Positions 47,536 through 55,692 of a stretch of DNA of 64,000 nucleotides are shown one piece after another. The position numbers and the translations under genes were made by a program. The notes under the pieces were generated by a model. It did not search any database and was not told the origin of the DNA. It worked only from the letters and a program-made list of their open reading frames with translations. Origin of the DNA: Microbacterium sp. CGR2 (GTDB taxonomy: Bacteria > Actinomycetota > Actinomycetes > Actinomycetales > Microbacteriaceae). How positions within the stretch are numbered: the first letter of the stretch is position 1; each line of letters starts with the position of its first letter. The stretch spans positions 3,472,001 to 3,536,000 of the forward strand of contig NZ_RBHX01000001.1 of NCBI RefSeq assembly GCF_003626735.1. The letters run 5' to 3'.

Positions 47536-47570
47536 AACTATTTGCTATACGCTACGGGTCGTATCGAATA
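47536..47570 (-). promoter_or_regulatory. Block A promoter region with repeat elements
   Basis: An A/T-rich island 25-60 nt upstream of the first block A gene. In the transcribed direction it holds TATTCGATACG, CGTAGCGTATAGC and then ATAGCAAATAGTT. The ATACG/CGTAT dyad and the ATAGCAA element recur near the IclR and hydroxylase genes at 51.5 and 52.2 kb, suggesting shared regulation. Confidence 0.5.
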
Positions 47571-47602
47571 CTGTCAATCGCGAAGACCGAGGCAGGCAGA
47601 AT

Positions 47603-47695
47603 ATGTCGCACGAAGGAGTGTTTGTGGAGATCAACGCAGATGTGATCGTCATCGGAGCGCGCCACCGCTCCCCCTCGAGTGAGACACGGGCATGA
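47603..47695 (+). pseudogene. N-terminal relic of an FAD-dependent oxidoreductase
   Basis: A 30-codon frame reads MSHEGVF followed by VEINADVIVIGARH, which looks like the start of a flavoprotein dinucleotide fold (VIVIGAGH). It then ends after RSPSSETRA in an ATGA overlap with the next gene. GAAGGAG precedes an internal GTG. It is probably the stump of a deleted hydroxylase or dehydrogenase and may now serve as a translated leader for the downstream gene. Confidence 0.5.
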
Positions 47696-48402
47696 CCCTC
47701 CGCATGTCGTACTTCGTGCCGCCCATCCCCCTGGTCACGGCCAGGGAGGAGGCCCTCTTCGACGCGGTCGATCTCGTCGAGATCCGCACGACCGGAAGCC
47801 CCGCGCAATTGGAGGGCCTGTTGACAGGCGACCTCGATGTGGTCGTCACAGCGATCGACAACCTCTTCGAATGGACGCGCACCGGCGCCGACGTCCGACT
47901 CGTGGGCCAAGTGGAAGCGACCACGCCATTGTCCATTCACGCGAGACCGGACATCACTGACCTCGTCGGGCTCGCCGGGCGCCGGTTCGCGGTGGACGCC
48001 TTCTCGAACGGTTTCGCGCTGGTCGCCCGCCACGCCCTCCGAACGGTCGCAGTGGACGTCGAATGGGTCGAAGTGGGCGGGGTCTCAGAACGCCTCGACG
48101 CCCTGCTCAGCGGTGATGTCGCGGCAACTCTGCTCGGACCGCCTTTCGATGCGAAGGCCCGCGCCGCGGGGATGAGCGAGCTGCTCAGCATCCAGGAGTG
48201 GTTCCCCACGTTCCCCGGGCAGGGCCTTGTCGTGCGCTCGGAATTGATCGGCGACCCCGAGCTGGGGCGGCTACTTGCTGCAATGCGAGAGGGCGGGCTG
48301 CTGCCGGTCGATGCGCACGGTCTCGACCTGCTCACCGGCATCCGCGACGATCTCGGACTACTTCCGGCCGGTCCGAGCCTCCACGCGCTCATGCACTCCT
48401 GA
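47692..48402 (+). CDS. Periplasmic-binding-protein-like protein without signal peptide
   Basis: A 236-aa protein with the fold pattern of NMT1/SsuA-type solute-binding proteins: FVPPIPLVTA at the N-terminus, LEGLLTGDLDVVVTAIDN, DLVGLAGRRFAVDAFSNGFALVARHAL, and ALLSGDVAATLLGPPFDAKA. It has no signal peptide or lipobox and no permease or ATPase genes nearby, so it is unlikely to be a normal ABC receptor. A cytoplasmic ligand sensor or enzyme is possible. It starts in an overlap with the flavoprotein relic, with only a weak ribosome site of its own. Confidence 0.75.
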   Translation: MTLRMSYFVPPIPLVTAREEALFDAVDLVEIRTTGSPAQLEGLLTGDLDVVVTAIDNLFEWTRTGADVRLVGQVEATTPLSIHARPDITDLVGLAGRRFAVDAFSNGFALVARHALRTVAVDVEWVEVGGVSERLDALLSGDVAATLLGPPFDAKARAAGMSELLSIQEWFPTFPGQGLVVRSELIGDPELGRLLAAMREGGLLPVDAHGLDLLTGIRDDLGLLPAGPSLHALMHS

Positions 48403-48480
48403 GCCTTCTTCGTTCCCACCAGGCGCGGCGGCCTTCGTCGCGCCCTTCTTCGCAGACGACGAGACAACGAGGTCCTCGAA

Positions 48481-49914
48481 ATGACGACACCCACCCCGAC
48501 CCAGAACGTGCAGACGGTCCTTGACGACGTCGGCCTCACCCGGCGCCATTGGTTGTACTTCGCACTGATCTTCCTGATGCTCCTCACCGACGGCATGGAC
48601 GTCACGATCGTCAGCCACGTCTTTCCCTCGCTGATCGCGGAATGGGGCGTCACCGTAGGCGGCGGCATCACGATCGTCGTGACCGGCAGCTTCCTCACGA
48701 TGGGCATAGGTGCCCTCATCGCCGGCCGGCTCTCAGACCGTTTCGGGCGGCGCTCGATGCTCGTAGCCAGCGCGCTGCTGTTATCCGTCGCGACGTTCCT
48801 CGGCGCGACGGCCGCAGATTTCACAGCTTTCACCGCGTGGCGCATCCTCGCCTCCCTGGGGATGGGTGCCGTGATGCCGCTGGCCATCACTCTGCTCGCC
48901 GACCTCGTGCCAGCGCGACGTCGCTCTGCGCTGATCGCGGCCGCCTACGTCGGCGTGGGTCTCGGCACTACTGCGGGGGCAGCGCTCGCCGGCCTGATCA
49001 TCCCGACCGGCGGATGGCGCACCCTCATGGCCATCGCCGGCGTGGCGCCCTTCGTGATCACGATCGCACTCGCGCTGATCGTGCCCGAATCCCCCGCCTA
49101 CTACATCGCCCGTGGCGCATTGGCGAAGGCCCGCCGCGTTCTGGCGCGCGTCGCACCGGGCGTCGATACGGCCGCGATCGGTGCCATCTCCGCGTCGCCG
49201 ATCACTTCGAAGCGCGGTGCGCTGCGCATCATCCTCACGTGGCCCTTCCGGGCGACAACGCTGCTGCTGTGGCTTTTCGGGTTCTTCTCGCTCGGCACCC
49301 AGCTCCTGCTCGTCCAGTACATGCCGACTCTGCTTCAGCAACCGGTCCCCGGCTTGACGACGGTCGAGTCGAGCACTATCGTCGCCTCGTACGGCCTTGC
49401 GAGCACCCTCAGTGCCCTCGTGCTGAGCGCTCTGCTCGCGCGCTTTCCTCGCTACGCGACGATCGGCTCTGCCCTCGCCGCGTCGGCAGTCGTCGCGCTC
49501 ATCGTGGGCCTGCAGACGGACGCCGATTTCGGGACGCTGCTGCCGTTGCTCACGGTGGCGGGCTTCTTCCTCCCGATGGCGTTCGGCCCGACGCGCAACG
49601 TCCTGGCCGCGCCGACGTACCCTGCGAGCGTCCGCGGCACCGGCGTGGGCAGCACGGAGTTCGCCGCCCGCGTAGGGTCCGCCGCCGAGGGAGCGGCAGG
49701 CGGCATCCTCATCGGCGCGGGTCTCGGCCTGTCCGGGCTGTTCCTGGTGGCACTCGTGCCGATCGCAATACTCGGGATGTCGCTGGTCGCGCTCACACGC
49801 ACAACACGACACCTGGGTGCCGACGGCCGCGGGGGCGACCCGGAGTTCTCCGAGCAGCCGCCTGCCTCTGATGCCGGTCAGACGCGACGCACCGTGCGAG
49901 CCATCCCGCGGTAG
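48481..49914 (+). CDS. AAHS-family aromatic acid:H+ symporter (MFS)
   Basis: A 477-aa twelve-helix MFS transporter. The family Asp motif appears in helix 1 as LLTDGMDVTIVSH, the loop 2-3 motif is AGRLSDRFGRRSM, and helix 4 carries AWRILASLGMGAVMPLA. These match the 4-hydroxybenzoate/protocatechuate transporters of the PcaK/BenK type. It should import the aromatic acid degraded by the surrounding enzymes. GAGG lies seven bases before the ATG. Its 3' end overlaps the convergent thioesterase gene by 37 nt. The C-terminal tail is long and polar. Confidence 0.9.
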   Translation: MTTPTPTQNVQTVLDDVGLTRRHWLYFALIFLMLLTDGMDVTIVSHVFPSLIAEWGVTVGGGITIVVTGSFLTMGIGALIAGRLSDRFGRRSMLVASALLLSVATFLGATAADFTAFTAWRILASLGMGAVMPLAITLLADLVPARRRSALIAAAYVGVGLGTTAGAALAGLIIPTGGWRTLMAIAGVAPFVITIALALIVPESPAYYIARGALAKARRVLARVAPGVDTAAIGAISASPITSKRGALRIILTWPFRATTLLLWLFGFFSLGTQLLLVQYMPTLLQQPVPGLTTVESSTIVASYGLASTLSALVLSALLARFPRYATIGSALAASAVVALIVGLQTDADFGTLLPLLTVAGFFLPMAFGPTRNVLAAPTYPASVRGTGVGSTEFAARVGSAAEGAAGGILIGAGLGLSGLFLVALVPIAILGMSLVALTRTTRHLGADGRGGDPEFSEQPPASDAGQTRRTVRAIPR

Positions 49915-50279
49915 GTCGCAACGATGTCGCCGTCGGCCACGACGGCGACATCGACGACGGTGCGCCTGCTATCGTGCCAGCTCGCCAGCGCCGTAGCGGT
50001 CAGTCGCGCGTTCACGCGAGATGGAGCGAGATAGTGAATCTGCGCGTCTGCGGTGGCGCACAACCCGAGCACAGTGACGGCGGCCATGGCGAAAGCCTGG
50101 TCTGCGAGGGCGAAGACGAAGCCGCCGTGGGCCATGCCGTTGTCGTTGAGATGCTCGGGACGGACGACGGTCGACACGACCGCCCGTCCGTCCGCGGCCT
50201 CCTCGACGATGAATCCGAACCATCGCAGCGACGGTTCGGCCGCGATGATCTCGCGTACGCGGGGATCGATGTCGCCCAT
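49878..50279 (-). CDS. PaaI-family hotdog thioesterase
   Basis: A 133-aa single-hotdog acyl-CoA thioesterase. NDNGMAHGGFVFALADQAFA is the PaaI signature with the active-site HGG and Asp. Such enzymes release CoA from stalled aryl- or acyl-CoA intermediates. The start at 50279 overlaps the thiolase stop by one base, and the gene is the last of an IclR-thiolase-thioesterase operon. Its link to a CoA pathway suggests that at least one branch of this island proceeds through CoA thioesters. Confidence 0.9.
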   Translation of the reverse strand: MGDIDPRVREIIAAEPSLRWFGFIVEEAADGRAVVSTVVRPEHLNDNGMAHGGFVFALADQAFAMAAVTVLGLCATADAQIHYLAPSRVNARLTATALASWHDSRRTVVDVAVVADGDIVATYRGMARTVRRV

Positions 50280-51499
50280 CAGCTCAGCCGCTCCACCACG
50301 AGTGCCATGCCCTGACCGCCGCCGACACACAGCGTGACGAGACCCAATGTGCCGTCGCGCTCCTGAAGTCCGCGGATAAGCGTGCCGGTCAGTCGCACCC
50401 CTGTCGCACCGAACGGGTGTCCGATGGCGATCGCCCCGCCGTGCACATTGACTCTGTCGGGATCCATTTCCAGCTCTCGAACGGTGGGCACGACCTGTGC
50501 GGCGAACGCCTCGTTCAGCTCCACGAGATCGATGTCGTTCATGGTGAGCCCGAGTCGCCCCAGCAGCGTGCGAGTGGCACCGATGGGCCCCAGGCCCATG
50601 ATCTCCGGAGAGAGTGCGCTCGCCCCGGCACCGAGAACGCGCGCGAGCGGCGTGAGCCCGAGCTCGCGTGCCCGGGCGGCGCTCATCACGACTGCCGCTG
50701 ACGCGCCATCGTTGAGCGGGCTGGCGTTGCCTGCTGTAACGGTACCGTGCCCGGTGAAAGCCGGGGGCAGAGCGGCGAGCGCGCCGAGACTCGAGCCGCG
50801 TCGGGGACCGTCGTCGGCAGAGACGACCGTGCCGTCGACGCGCGTGTAAGGCACGATCTCACCGTCGAACCACCCCGCATCGGCCGCATCGATCGCACGC
50901 GTCTGAGACCGCTGGGCCCACTCATCCTGATCTCGCCGCGTCGTTCCGGTCAATGCAGCCACGAACTCAGCGGTCTTGCCCATCGAGATGTAGACGTCGG
51001 GCCGAGATCCCCTCTCGCGCGGATCGGTCCACAGATCTGGTGAGGCGACCAGGGCGTCAGCGCGCGCGGCCTGGTTCTCCGATCCCGGGTACAGGTCCAC
51101 GGACACCGGAGGGGTCCGCGAGGTCGACTCCATGCCGCCGACGAGAATGCTGTCTGCATCCCCTGCTCTGATCGCGCGCGCTGCGCCCGCCAATGCCTGC
51201 ACCGACGACGCGCAGAAGCGGTTCACGGTCGCGCCGGGGAGAGTGTCCCAGCCTGCGTACACGGCGATTCGTCGTGCCACGTTGTCGCCCTGCGCTCCCT
51301 CGGGCATGGCCGTGCCCAGATAGAAGTCGTCGAAGGTACGCGGGTCGACTTCGGGAACCCCTGACAGCGCACCGCGGATTGCAGCAAGTGCAAGATCTTC
51401 CGGTCTTTCGCCGGCCAAGGAGCCTTTACGGGCGCGTCCGAACGGGGTACGCCGGTAGGCGACGATCACGGCGTCACGCGGCTCGAGGTGTGCAGTCAC
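50279..51499 (-). CDS. Acetyl-CoA acyltransferase (thiolase)
   Basis: A 406-aa thiolase with nucleophile Cys96 in NRFCASSVQA, the GHPFGATG His motif, and the second cysteine in LCVGGGQGMA. It should cleave 3-oxoacyl-CoA, for example acetoacetyl-CoA from the synthetase at 44-46 kb or beta-ketoadipyl-CoA. The N-terminal segment RTPFGRARKGSL is typical of the PcaF/FadA group. It lies 54 nt downstream of the IclR gene, and the gap contains a repeated GTATC motif. It is followed without a gap by the thioesterase. Confidence 0.93.
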   Translation of the reverse strand: MTAHLEPRDAVIVAYRRTPFGRARKGSLAGERPEDLALAAIRGALSGVPEVDPRTFDDFYLGTAMPEGAQGDNVARRIAVYAGWDTLPGATVNRFCASSVQALAGAARAIRAGDADSILVGGMESTSRTPPVSVDLYPGSENQAARADALVASPDLWTDPRERGSRPDVYISMGKTAEFVAALTGTTRRDQDEWAQRSQTRAIDAADAGWFDGEIVPYTRVDGTVVSADDGPRRGSSLGALAALPPAFTGHGTVTAGNASPLNDGASAAVVMSAARARELGLTPLARVLGAGASALSPEIMGLGPIGATRTLLGRLGLTMNDIDLVELNEAFAAQVVPTVRELEMDPDRVNVHGGAIAIGHPFGATGVRLTGTLIRGLQERDGTLGLVTLCVGGGQGMALVVERLS

Positions 51500-51535
51500 G
51501 GCGATGTGCCTCTCGATCGATGAACCATCATATCC

Positions 51536-51552
51536 GAATCGTATCGTATCGC
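51536..51552. promoter_or_regulatory. Tandem GTATC repeat upstream of the thiolase gene
   Basis: The gap between the IclR and thiolase genes contains GAATCGTATCGTATCGC. The TCGTATCG core also occurs upstream of block A at about 47559-47566. It is a candidate binding site for the adjacent IclR protein. Confidence 0.4.
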
Positions 51553-51553
51553 A

Positions 51554-52201
51554 TCACTGCAGGGCGAGCTCGATCCGGGATGCTGCAGCCTGCAGCGCAG
51601 CGACAAGAGGGGCGGCCTCGATCTCGTGCGTTAGATAGATCAGGGCGAGCGACGCGGGAGCGCCAGGCGTCCTGAGCGGAACCGCGATCGACGAGAGCCC
51701 CACGAAGATCTCGTCGTGGCTCGTTTCATACTCCGTCGGGGGAAAGGCGATCGGGTCGAGCTGGGAGCGGATGATGCGACCGGGAGCCCCTCGCGCGATG
51801 GGGTGCCGACTTCCGGGACGCTGGCCCACCGGTGCATCCACCCGTTGCGGCTCGGCGCTCGCGAGAGTCACGGCCTCGGTACCGTCGTAGGTCACCACGA
51901 AGGACGTCATGCCCAGGTCGTTGGCGAGGCGGGTCAGTTCCGGGGCAGAAGCGGAGCGCAGGTCACCGGCGACGTTGCGGGCCAGCGCGACGACTCGTGC
52001 CCCGATGGCAAGCCTGCCGTCCTGAGCACGCGTGACGAATCCCTCGACCTCGAGGGTGCGCACGAGCCGGTAGGCCATCGAACGATGAATGCCGAGCATC
52101 TCGGCGACATCGAGGGCAGTGAGTGGTCGCTCCGCCTCTCCGATGAGCGCGAGTGCGGTGAGCCCGCGGGCGAGTGTCTGCGTCCCCGGTCCAGGCGCCA
52201 T
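51554..52201 (-). CDS. IclR-family transcriptional regulator
   Basis: A 215-aa regulator with the N-terminal winged helix (LARGLTALALIG, TALDVAEMLGIHRSMAYRLVRTLEVEGFV) and an IclR effector domain ending in LVAALQAAASRIELAL. It is slightly shorter than the usual 250 aa. It is divergent from the MobA-like hydroxylase gene, and the 90-nt intergenic region carries TAGCAAT repeats. IclR proteins often activate protocatechuate and hydroxybenzoate genes (PcaU, PobR), so it probably controls both the hydroxylase operon and its own thiolase operon. Confidence 0.9.
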   Translation of the reverse strand: MAPGPGTQTLARGLTALALIGEAERPLTALDVAEMLGIHRSMAYRLVRTLEVEGFVTRAQDGRLAIGARVVALARNVAGDLRSASAPELTRLANDLGMTSFVVTYDGTEAVTLASAEPQRVDAPVGQRPGSRHPIARGAPGRIIRSQLDPIAFPPTEYETSHDEIFVGLSSIAVPLRTPGAPASLALIYLTHEIEAAPLVAALQAAASRIELALQ

Positions 52202-52243
52202 CTCGGCACTCCTTGCTGATCCGACGAGTCAGATCTAGACTAA

Positions 52244-52270
52244 TAGCAATAGTTACACTGCTGTAGCAAT
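52244..52270 (+). promoter_or_regulatory. Direct repeats upstream of the hydroxylase gene
   Basis: Two TAGCAAT repeats start exactly 20 bp apart (52244 and 52264), two helical turns, just before the hydroxylase ribosome site. The first sits in ATAGCAATAGTT, close to ATAGCAAATAGTT in front of block A. They are candidate activator sites for the divergent IclR protein. Confidence 0.5.
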
Positions 52271-52291
52271 TATAGAGACATGGAGGGTGCG

Positions 52292-54241
52292 ATGCAAATC
52301 CACCATCGCGGTTACGAAGCCGACGACCCACGCATCCGGCCCGCCGCCGGGTACGGCCGCAGCCGCGCTCAAGAGCTGCCCGAACGGATGGACGTTCTGG
52401 TCGTGGGCACCGGCCCGGCGGGGGCGATCGTCGCCGCGCAGCTCTCGCGTTTCCCCTCCATCGATGTGCGTGTCATCGAGAAGCGGCGCGGGCGCCTGAC
52501 GGTCGGCCAGGCCGACGGCATTCAAGCTCGTTCCGTGGAAACCTTCCAGGCTTTCGGCTTCGCGACCGAGGTGATCGACGAGGCGTATCGAAACGTCGAG
52601 ATGTGCTTCTGGAAGCCCGACCCCGCGAACCCCCGACGGATAGTACGCACTTCGCGCGTTCCCGACGATGCAGTCGGGATCAGCGAGTTCCCACACATCT
52701 ACGTGAATCAATCACGCATCCTCGACTATTTCCTTCGGGACGCGGTCCGCGCGCCGGGCAAGGTCGTGCCCGACTACGGCGTGGAGTTCGTCGGATGCGA
52801 CATCGACCCGGCAGCCGAGTATCCCGTCACCGCCCGCATCCGATACGTCGGCGGCTCCCGAGAGGGCCGGGAACGCATCATCCGGGCGAAGTATCTCGTG
52901 GGCGCAGACGGCGCACGCAGCACTGTGCGCACCACCCTCGGGCACCGATTGCACGGTGAAGCAGCGATGCACGCGTGGGGAGTCATGGACGTACTGGTCA
53001 ACACAGACTTTCCCGACATCCAGGTGAAGTGCTCCATCCAGTCGCACGACGCCGGCAACATCCTCCTCATCCCCCGCGAGGGCGAATACCTCGTGCGCAT
53101 GTATGTCGATCTGGGCATCACCGGCAATGCCGATCCCCACCAGCCGCGGGACACGAGCGCCGAGCAGCTGATCGCGATCGCCAATCGCATCCTGCACCCC
53201 TACACGCTCGACGTGCGCGCAGTCACGTGGTGGTCGGTGTACGAGGTCGCCCACCGCATCACCGACGGATTCGACGACGTACCGGCCAGCGCGCCGCGCT
53301 CGCGCCCCCCGCACGCATTCATCATGGGCGACGCATGCCACACCCATTCGGCGAAGGCCGGTCAAGGAATGAACGTCTCGATCCAGGACGGCTTCAATCT
53401 CGGCTGGAAGATGGCTGCGGTGCTCGAAGGTCGCGCTCCGCAGGAGCTCCTGTCCACCTACGCCGAGGAACGAAAGGGCGTGGCGCAGGATCTCATCGAT
53501 TTCGACCGCGGCTGGTCGGAGATGATGGCACGACCTGTCGACTCATGGGACGATCCCACCGAACTCGAGCGGTACTACGTCAGCACGATGGAGTTCCCCG
53601 CCGGGTTCATGACGCAGTATGCACCGTCGCTCATCACTCTCGACGACCGACATCAGCATCTTGCCAAGGGGTTCCCGGTGGGCAAGCGGTTCAAGTCGGC
53701 GGAAGTGATCCGCCGCGCAGACAATCGCTGGCGTCATCTCGGGCACGCGCACGAGGCCGACGGCCGCTGGCGCGTGTACGTCTTCGCCGACGCAGCCGCC
53801 CCCTCGAGGACCGCAACTCCGACCGCTGATTTCGCCGCGTGGTGGCAGGGCGATCCGTCATCGCCTCGCGTGCGATACACCCCTGCAGACGGTGATACCG
53901 ACGCCGTCTTCGACACCAAGGTGATCTACCAGCAGGATTACACGCAGGTGGAGCCCGGCGACGTGCCGGATGCGTTCCGTCCGGTGAAAGTGCCTCTGGG
54001 TCTCACCGATATCAATCAGGTCTTCGCCGCGGGCCACGAGCGCGACATCCACCGCGAACGGGAGATCAGCGACGAAGGCGCGATCGTGCTCGTTCGACCC
54101 GACCAATACGTCGCAGGGGTCCTGCCGCTCACGGCCCGCGCCGAACTCACCGACTTCTTCGCCAGGAACATGCGCGAGCCGCCACCTGCCGCGCATCTTC
54201 CTGACGCCCTGGTCACCATCGCTGAAAGGACTTCGCTATGA
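52292..54241 (+). CDS. MobA-like FAD-dependent aromatic hydroxylase (3-hydroxybenzoate/phenol hydroxylase family)
   Basis: A 649-aa flavoprotein of the phenol 2-monooxygenase/3-hydroxybenzoate 4-monooxygenase family. Dinucleotide motif VVGTGPAGAIVA; substrate region GQADGIQARSVETFQAFGF; DG motif GADGARSTVRTTLG; FAD motif GDACHTHSAKAGQGMNVSIQD. A C-terminal thioredoxin-like domain follows from about residue 450. GGAGG five bases before 52292 sets the start over the ATG four codons upstream. Its stop overlaps the start of the dioxygenase gene (ATGA), coupling hydroxylation to ring cleavage. A close paralogue is cut by the right edge. Confidence 0.92.
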   Translation: MQIHHRGYEADDPRIRPAAGYGRSRAQELPERMDVLVVGTGPAGAIVAAQLSRFPSIDVRVIEKRRGRLTVGQADGIQARSVETFQAFGFATEVIDEAYRNVEMCFWKPDPANPRRIVRTSRVPDDAVGISEFPHIYVNQSRILDYFLRDAVRAPGKVVPDYGVEFVGCDIDPAAEYPVTARIRYVGGSREGRERIIRAKYLVGADGARSTVRTTLGHRLHGEAAMHAWGVMDVLVNTDFPDIQVKCSIQSHDAGNILLIPREGEYLVRMYVDLGITGNADPHQPRDTSAEQLIAIANRILHPYTLDVRAVTWWSVYEVAHRITDGFDDVPASAPRSRPPHAFIMGDACHTHSAKAGQGMNVSIQDGFNLGWKMAAVLEGRAPQELLSTYAEERKGVAQDLIDFDRGWSEMMARPVDSWDDPTELERYYVSTMEFPAGFMTQYAPSLITLDDRHQHLAKGFPVGKRFKSAEVIRRADNRWRHLGHAHEADGRWRVYVFADAAAPSRTATPTADFAAWWQGDPSSPRVRYTPADGDTDAVFDTKVIYQQDYTQVEPGDVPDAFRPVKVPLGLTDINQVFAAGHERDIHREREISDEGAIVLVRPDQYVAGVLPLTARAELTDFFARNMREPPPAAHLPDALVTIAERTSL

Positions 54242-55236
54242 CGCTGCCCACCACTGATCCGAACCCGCCGTTCGCGATCACCCGAGCATCCCATGTGCGG
54301 TTGCAGGTCACCGACCTTGCCGCTTCCCGGCACTTCTATCGAGACGTAATCGGACTCGTCGTCACCGAGGAGAACGATGACGTGGTCTACTTTCGCGGCT
54401 GGGAGGAGACCGCACACCATTCGCTCGTGCTCGAACGCGGAAGCGAGGCCAAGGCCCTGCAGATCGGCCTCCGAGTGCGCTCATCGGAAGACATCGACGC
54501 TGCCGAGCAGTTCCTCCGCAGCGCAGGGCTCACCCATGAGCGCGTCGAATTGCCCTACCAAGGAGCGACGCTGCGGTTCGTCGACCCGGTGGGCACGCAC
54601 ATCGAGCTCACAAGCAACATGCCCCTGGTCGAAAGACAGCACCAGCGGTTCGCGCAGTTCGTCGGAGGCGCACCGCAGCGCCTCGATCACTTTCAGGTCG
54701 CAACGCACGACGTGCAGACGGCGACCGACTTCTGGGCGAGTCTCGGGATGCGCCTGGCCGAGTTCACCGCGCGCGATGGTACTGACGAGCTGTGGGGTTC
54801 ATGGCTCGAGGTGAAGGGCAACACTCACGACCTCGTCTTCACGAACGGACGGGGCCCGCGAATGCACCACTTCGCCTACACAGTGCCTGACGGATCGTCC
54901 CTCCTGAACGCTGCCGACGTCGCCGGCGATCTCGGCTTCGGCGACGACATCGACCGCGGCCCCGGCCGCCACGGCATCTCGAACGCGCTGTTCCTCTACT
55001 TGAGAGATCCCGACCAGCACCGCATCGAGCTGTTCACCACGCATTACCAGTTCATCGACCTCGATGAAGAGCCGACGCGCTGGAACATCTCCGATGCGAA
55101 GCGATCACAACTCTGGGGCATGCCGGCCACACGACGCTGGTTCTTCGAGGCGAGCGAATTCGTCGGCGAGCCGGTGCTCGAGCCGCTTCTCCACGCGAGT
55201 CCCACCACGCTCGAAGACCTGCTCGGCGTGCACTGA
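54238..55236 (+). CDS. Homoprotocatechuate 2,3-dioxygenase-type extradiol dioxygenase
   Basis: A 332-aa two-module VOC dioxygenase of the homoprotocatechuate 2,3-dioxygenase group. Iron ligands are His151 (RLDHF), His211 (MHHFAY) and Glu264 (HRIELFTTHY), spaced as in the characterised enzyme. GPGRHGISNALFLYLRDPD is the family's active-site loop. It is translationally coupled to the hydroxylase. The substrate is probably a para-substituted catechol such as protocatechuate or homoprotocatechuate. It is clearly different from the paralogue at 59.3 kb, so the two may have separate substrates. Confidence 0.91.
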   Translation: MTLPTTDPNPPFAITRASHVRLQVTDLAASRHFYRDVIGLVVTEENDDVVYFRGWEETAHHSLVLERGSEAKALQIGLRVRSSEDIDAAEQFLRSAGLTHERVELPYQGATLRFVDPVGTHIELTSNMPLVERQHQRFAQFVGGAPQRLDHFQVATHDVQTATDFWASLGMRLAEFTARDGTDELWGSWLEVKGNTHDLVFTNGRGPRMHHFAYTVPDGSSLLNAADVAGDLGFGDDIDRGPGRHGISNALFLYLRDPDQHRIELFTTHYQFIDLDEEPTRWNISDAKRSQLWGMPATRRWFFEASEFVGEPVLEPLLHASPTTLEDLLGVH

Positions 55237-55239
55237 TCG

Positions 55240-55650
55240 GTGAATGCGATGTCCCGCAGAAGATCGGTCGCAGTGCTCGGGTTCGAGCATCGGAATCCCG
55301 TTCCGGTGGCATCCCGCATCGGGCCGTTCCTCTTCTCGGGTGCACTGACCGGACGAGCACCCCAGTCTGCAGGGGTACCCGCCGATCTTGCAGCTCAGAT
55401 GGCGAACGTCTTCGACCACGTCGGGCGACTGATGCATGCCGCTGACGCGTCGACGGACGACATCGTCAAGATGACCTTCTGGCTCGTTGATCCCCGCGAC
55501 CGAGAAGATCTGAACCGCTTCTGGCTCACGATGTTTCCCGATCCGGCCAGCCGACCGGCCCGGCATGTGCTCCGGGCCGATCTCGACGAGGGAATGCTCG
55601 TTCACGCTGACCTGGTCGCGGTGCTGACGCCGCATCTTCCAGAGGGTTAG
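55240..55650 (+). CDS. RidA/YjgF-family protein
   Basis: A 136-aa RidA-like trimeric protein. FLFSGALTG, MANVFDHVGRLMHAA, DIVKMTFWLVDPRDRE and RPARHVLRA fit the fold. Family members hydrolyse enamines or imines, and some in catabolic operons act as 2-aminomuconate deaminases or as pathway isomerases. It follows the dioxygenase after 3 nt. A nitrogen-bearing ring-cleavage product is one explanation; a non-deaminase role is another. The GTG at 55240 and an ATG three codons later are both possible starts. Confidence 0.82.
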   Translation: MNAMSRRRSVAVLGFEHRNPVPVASRIGPFLFSGALTGRAPQSAGVPADLAAQMANVFDHVGRLMHAADASTDDIVKMTFWLVDPRDREDLNRFWLTMFPDPASRPARHVLRADLDEGMLVHADLVAVLTPHLPEG

Positions 55651-55692
55651 GGCAGGGAACGAAGCGGATCTTCAGCGCCGTCCGCTCCCCCG

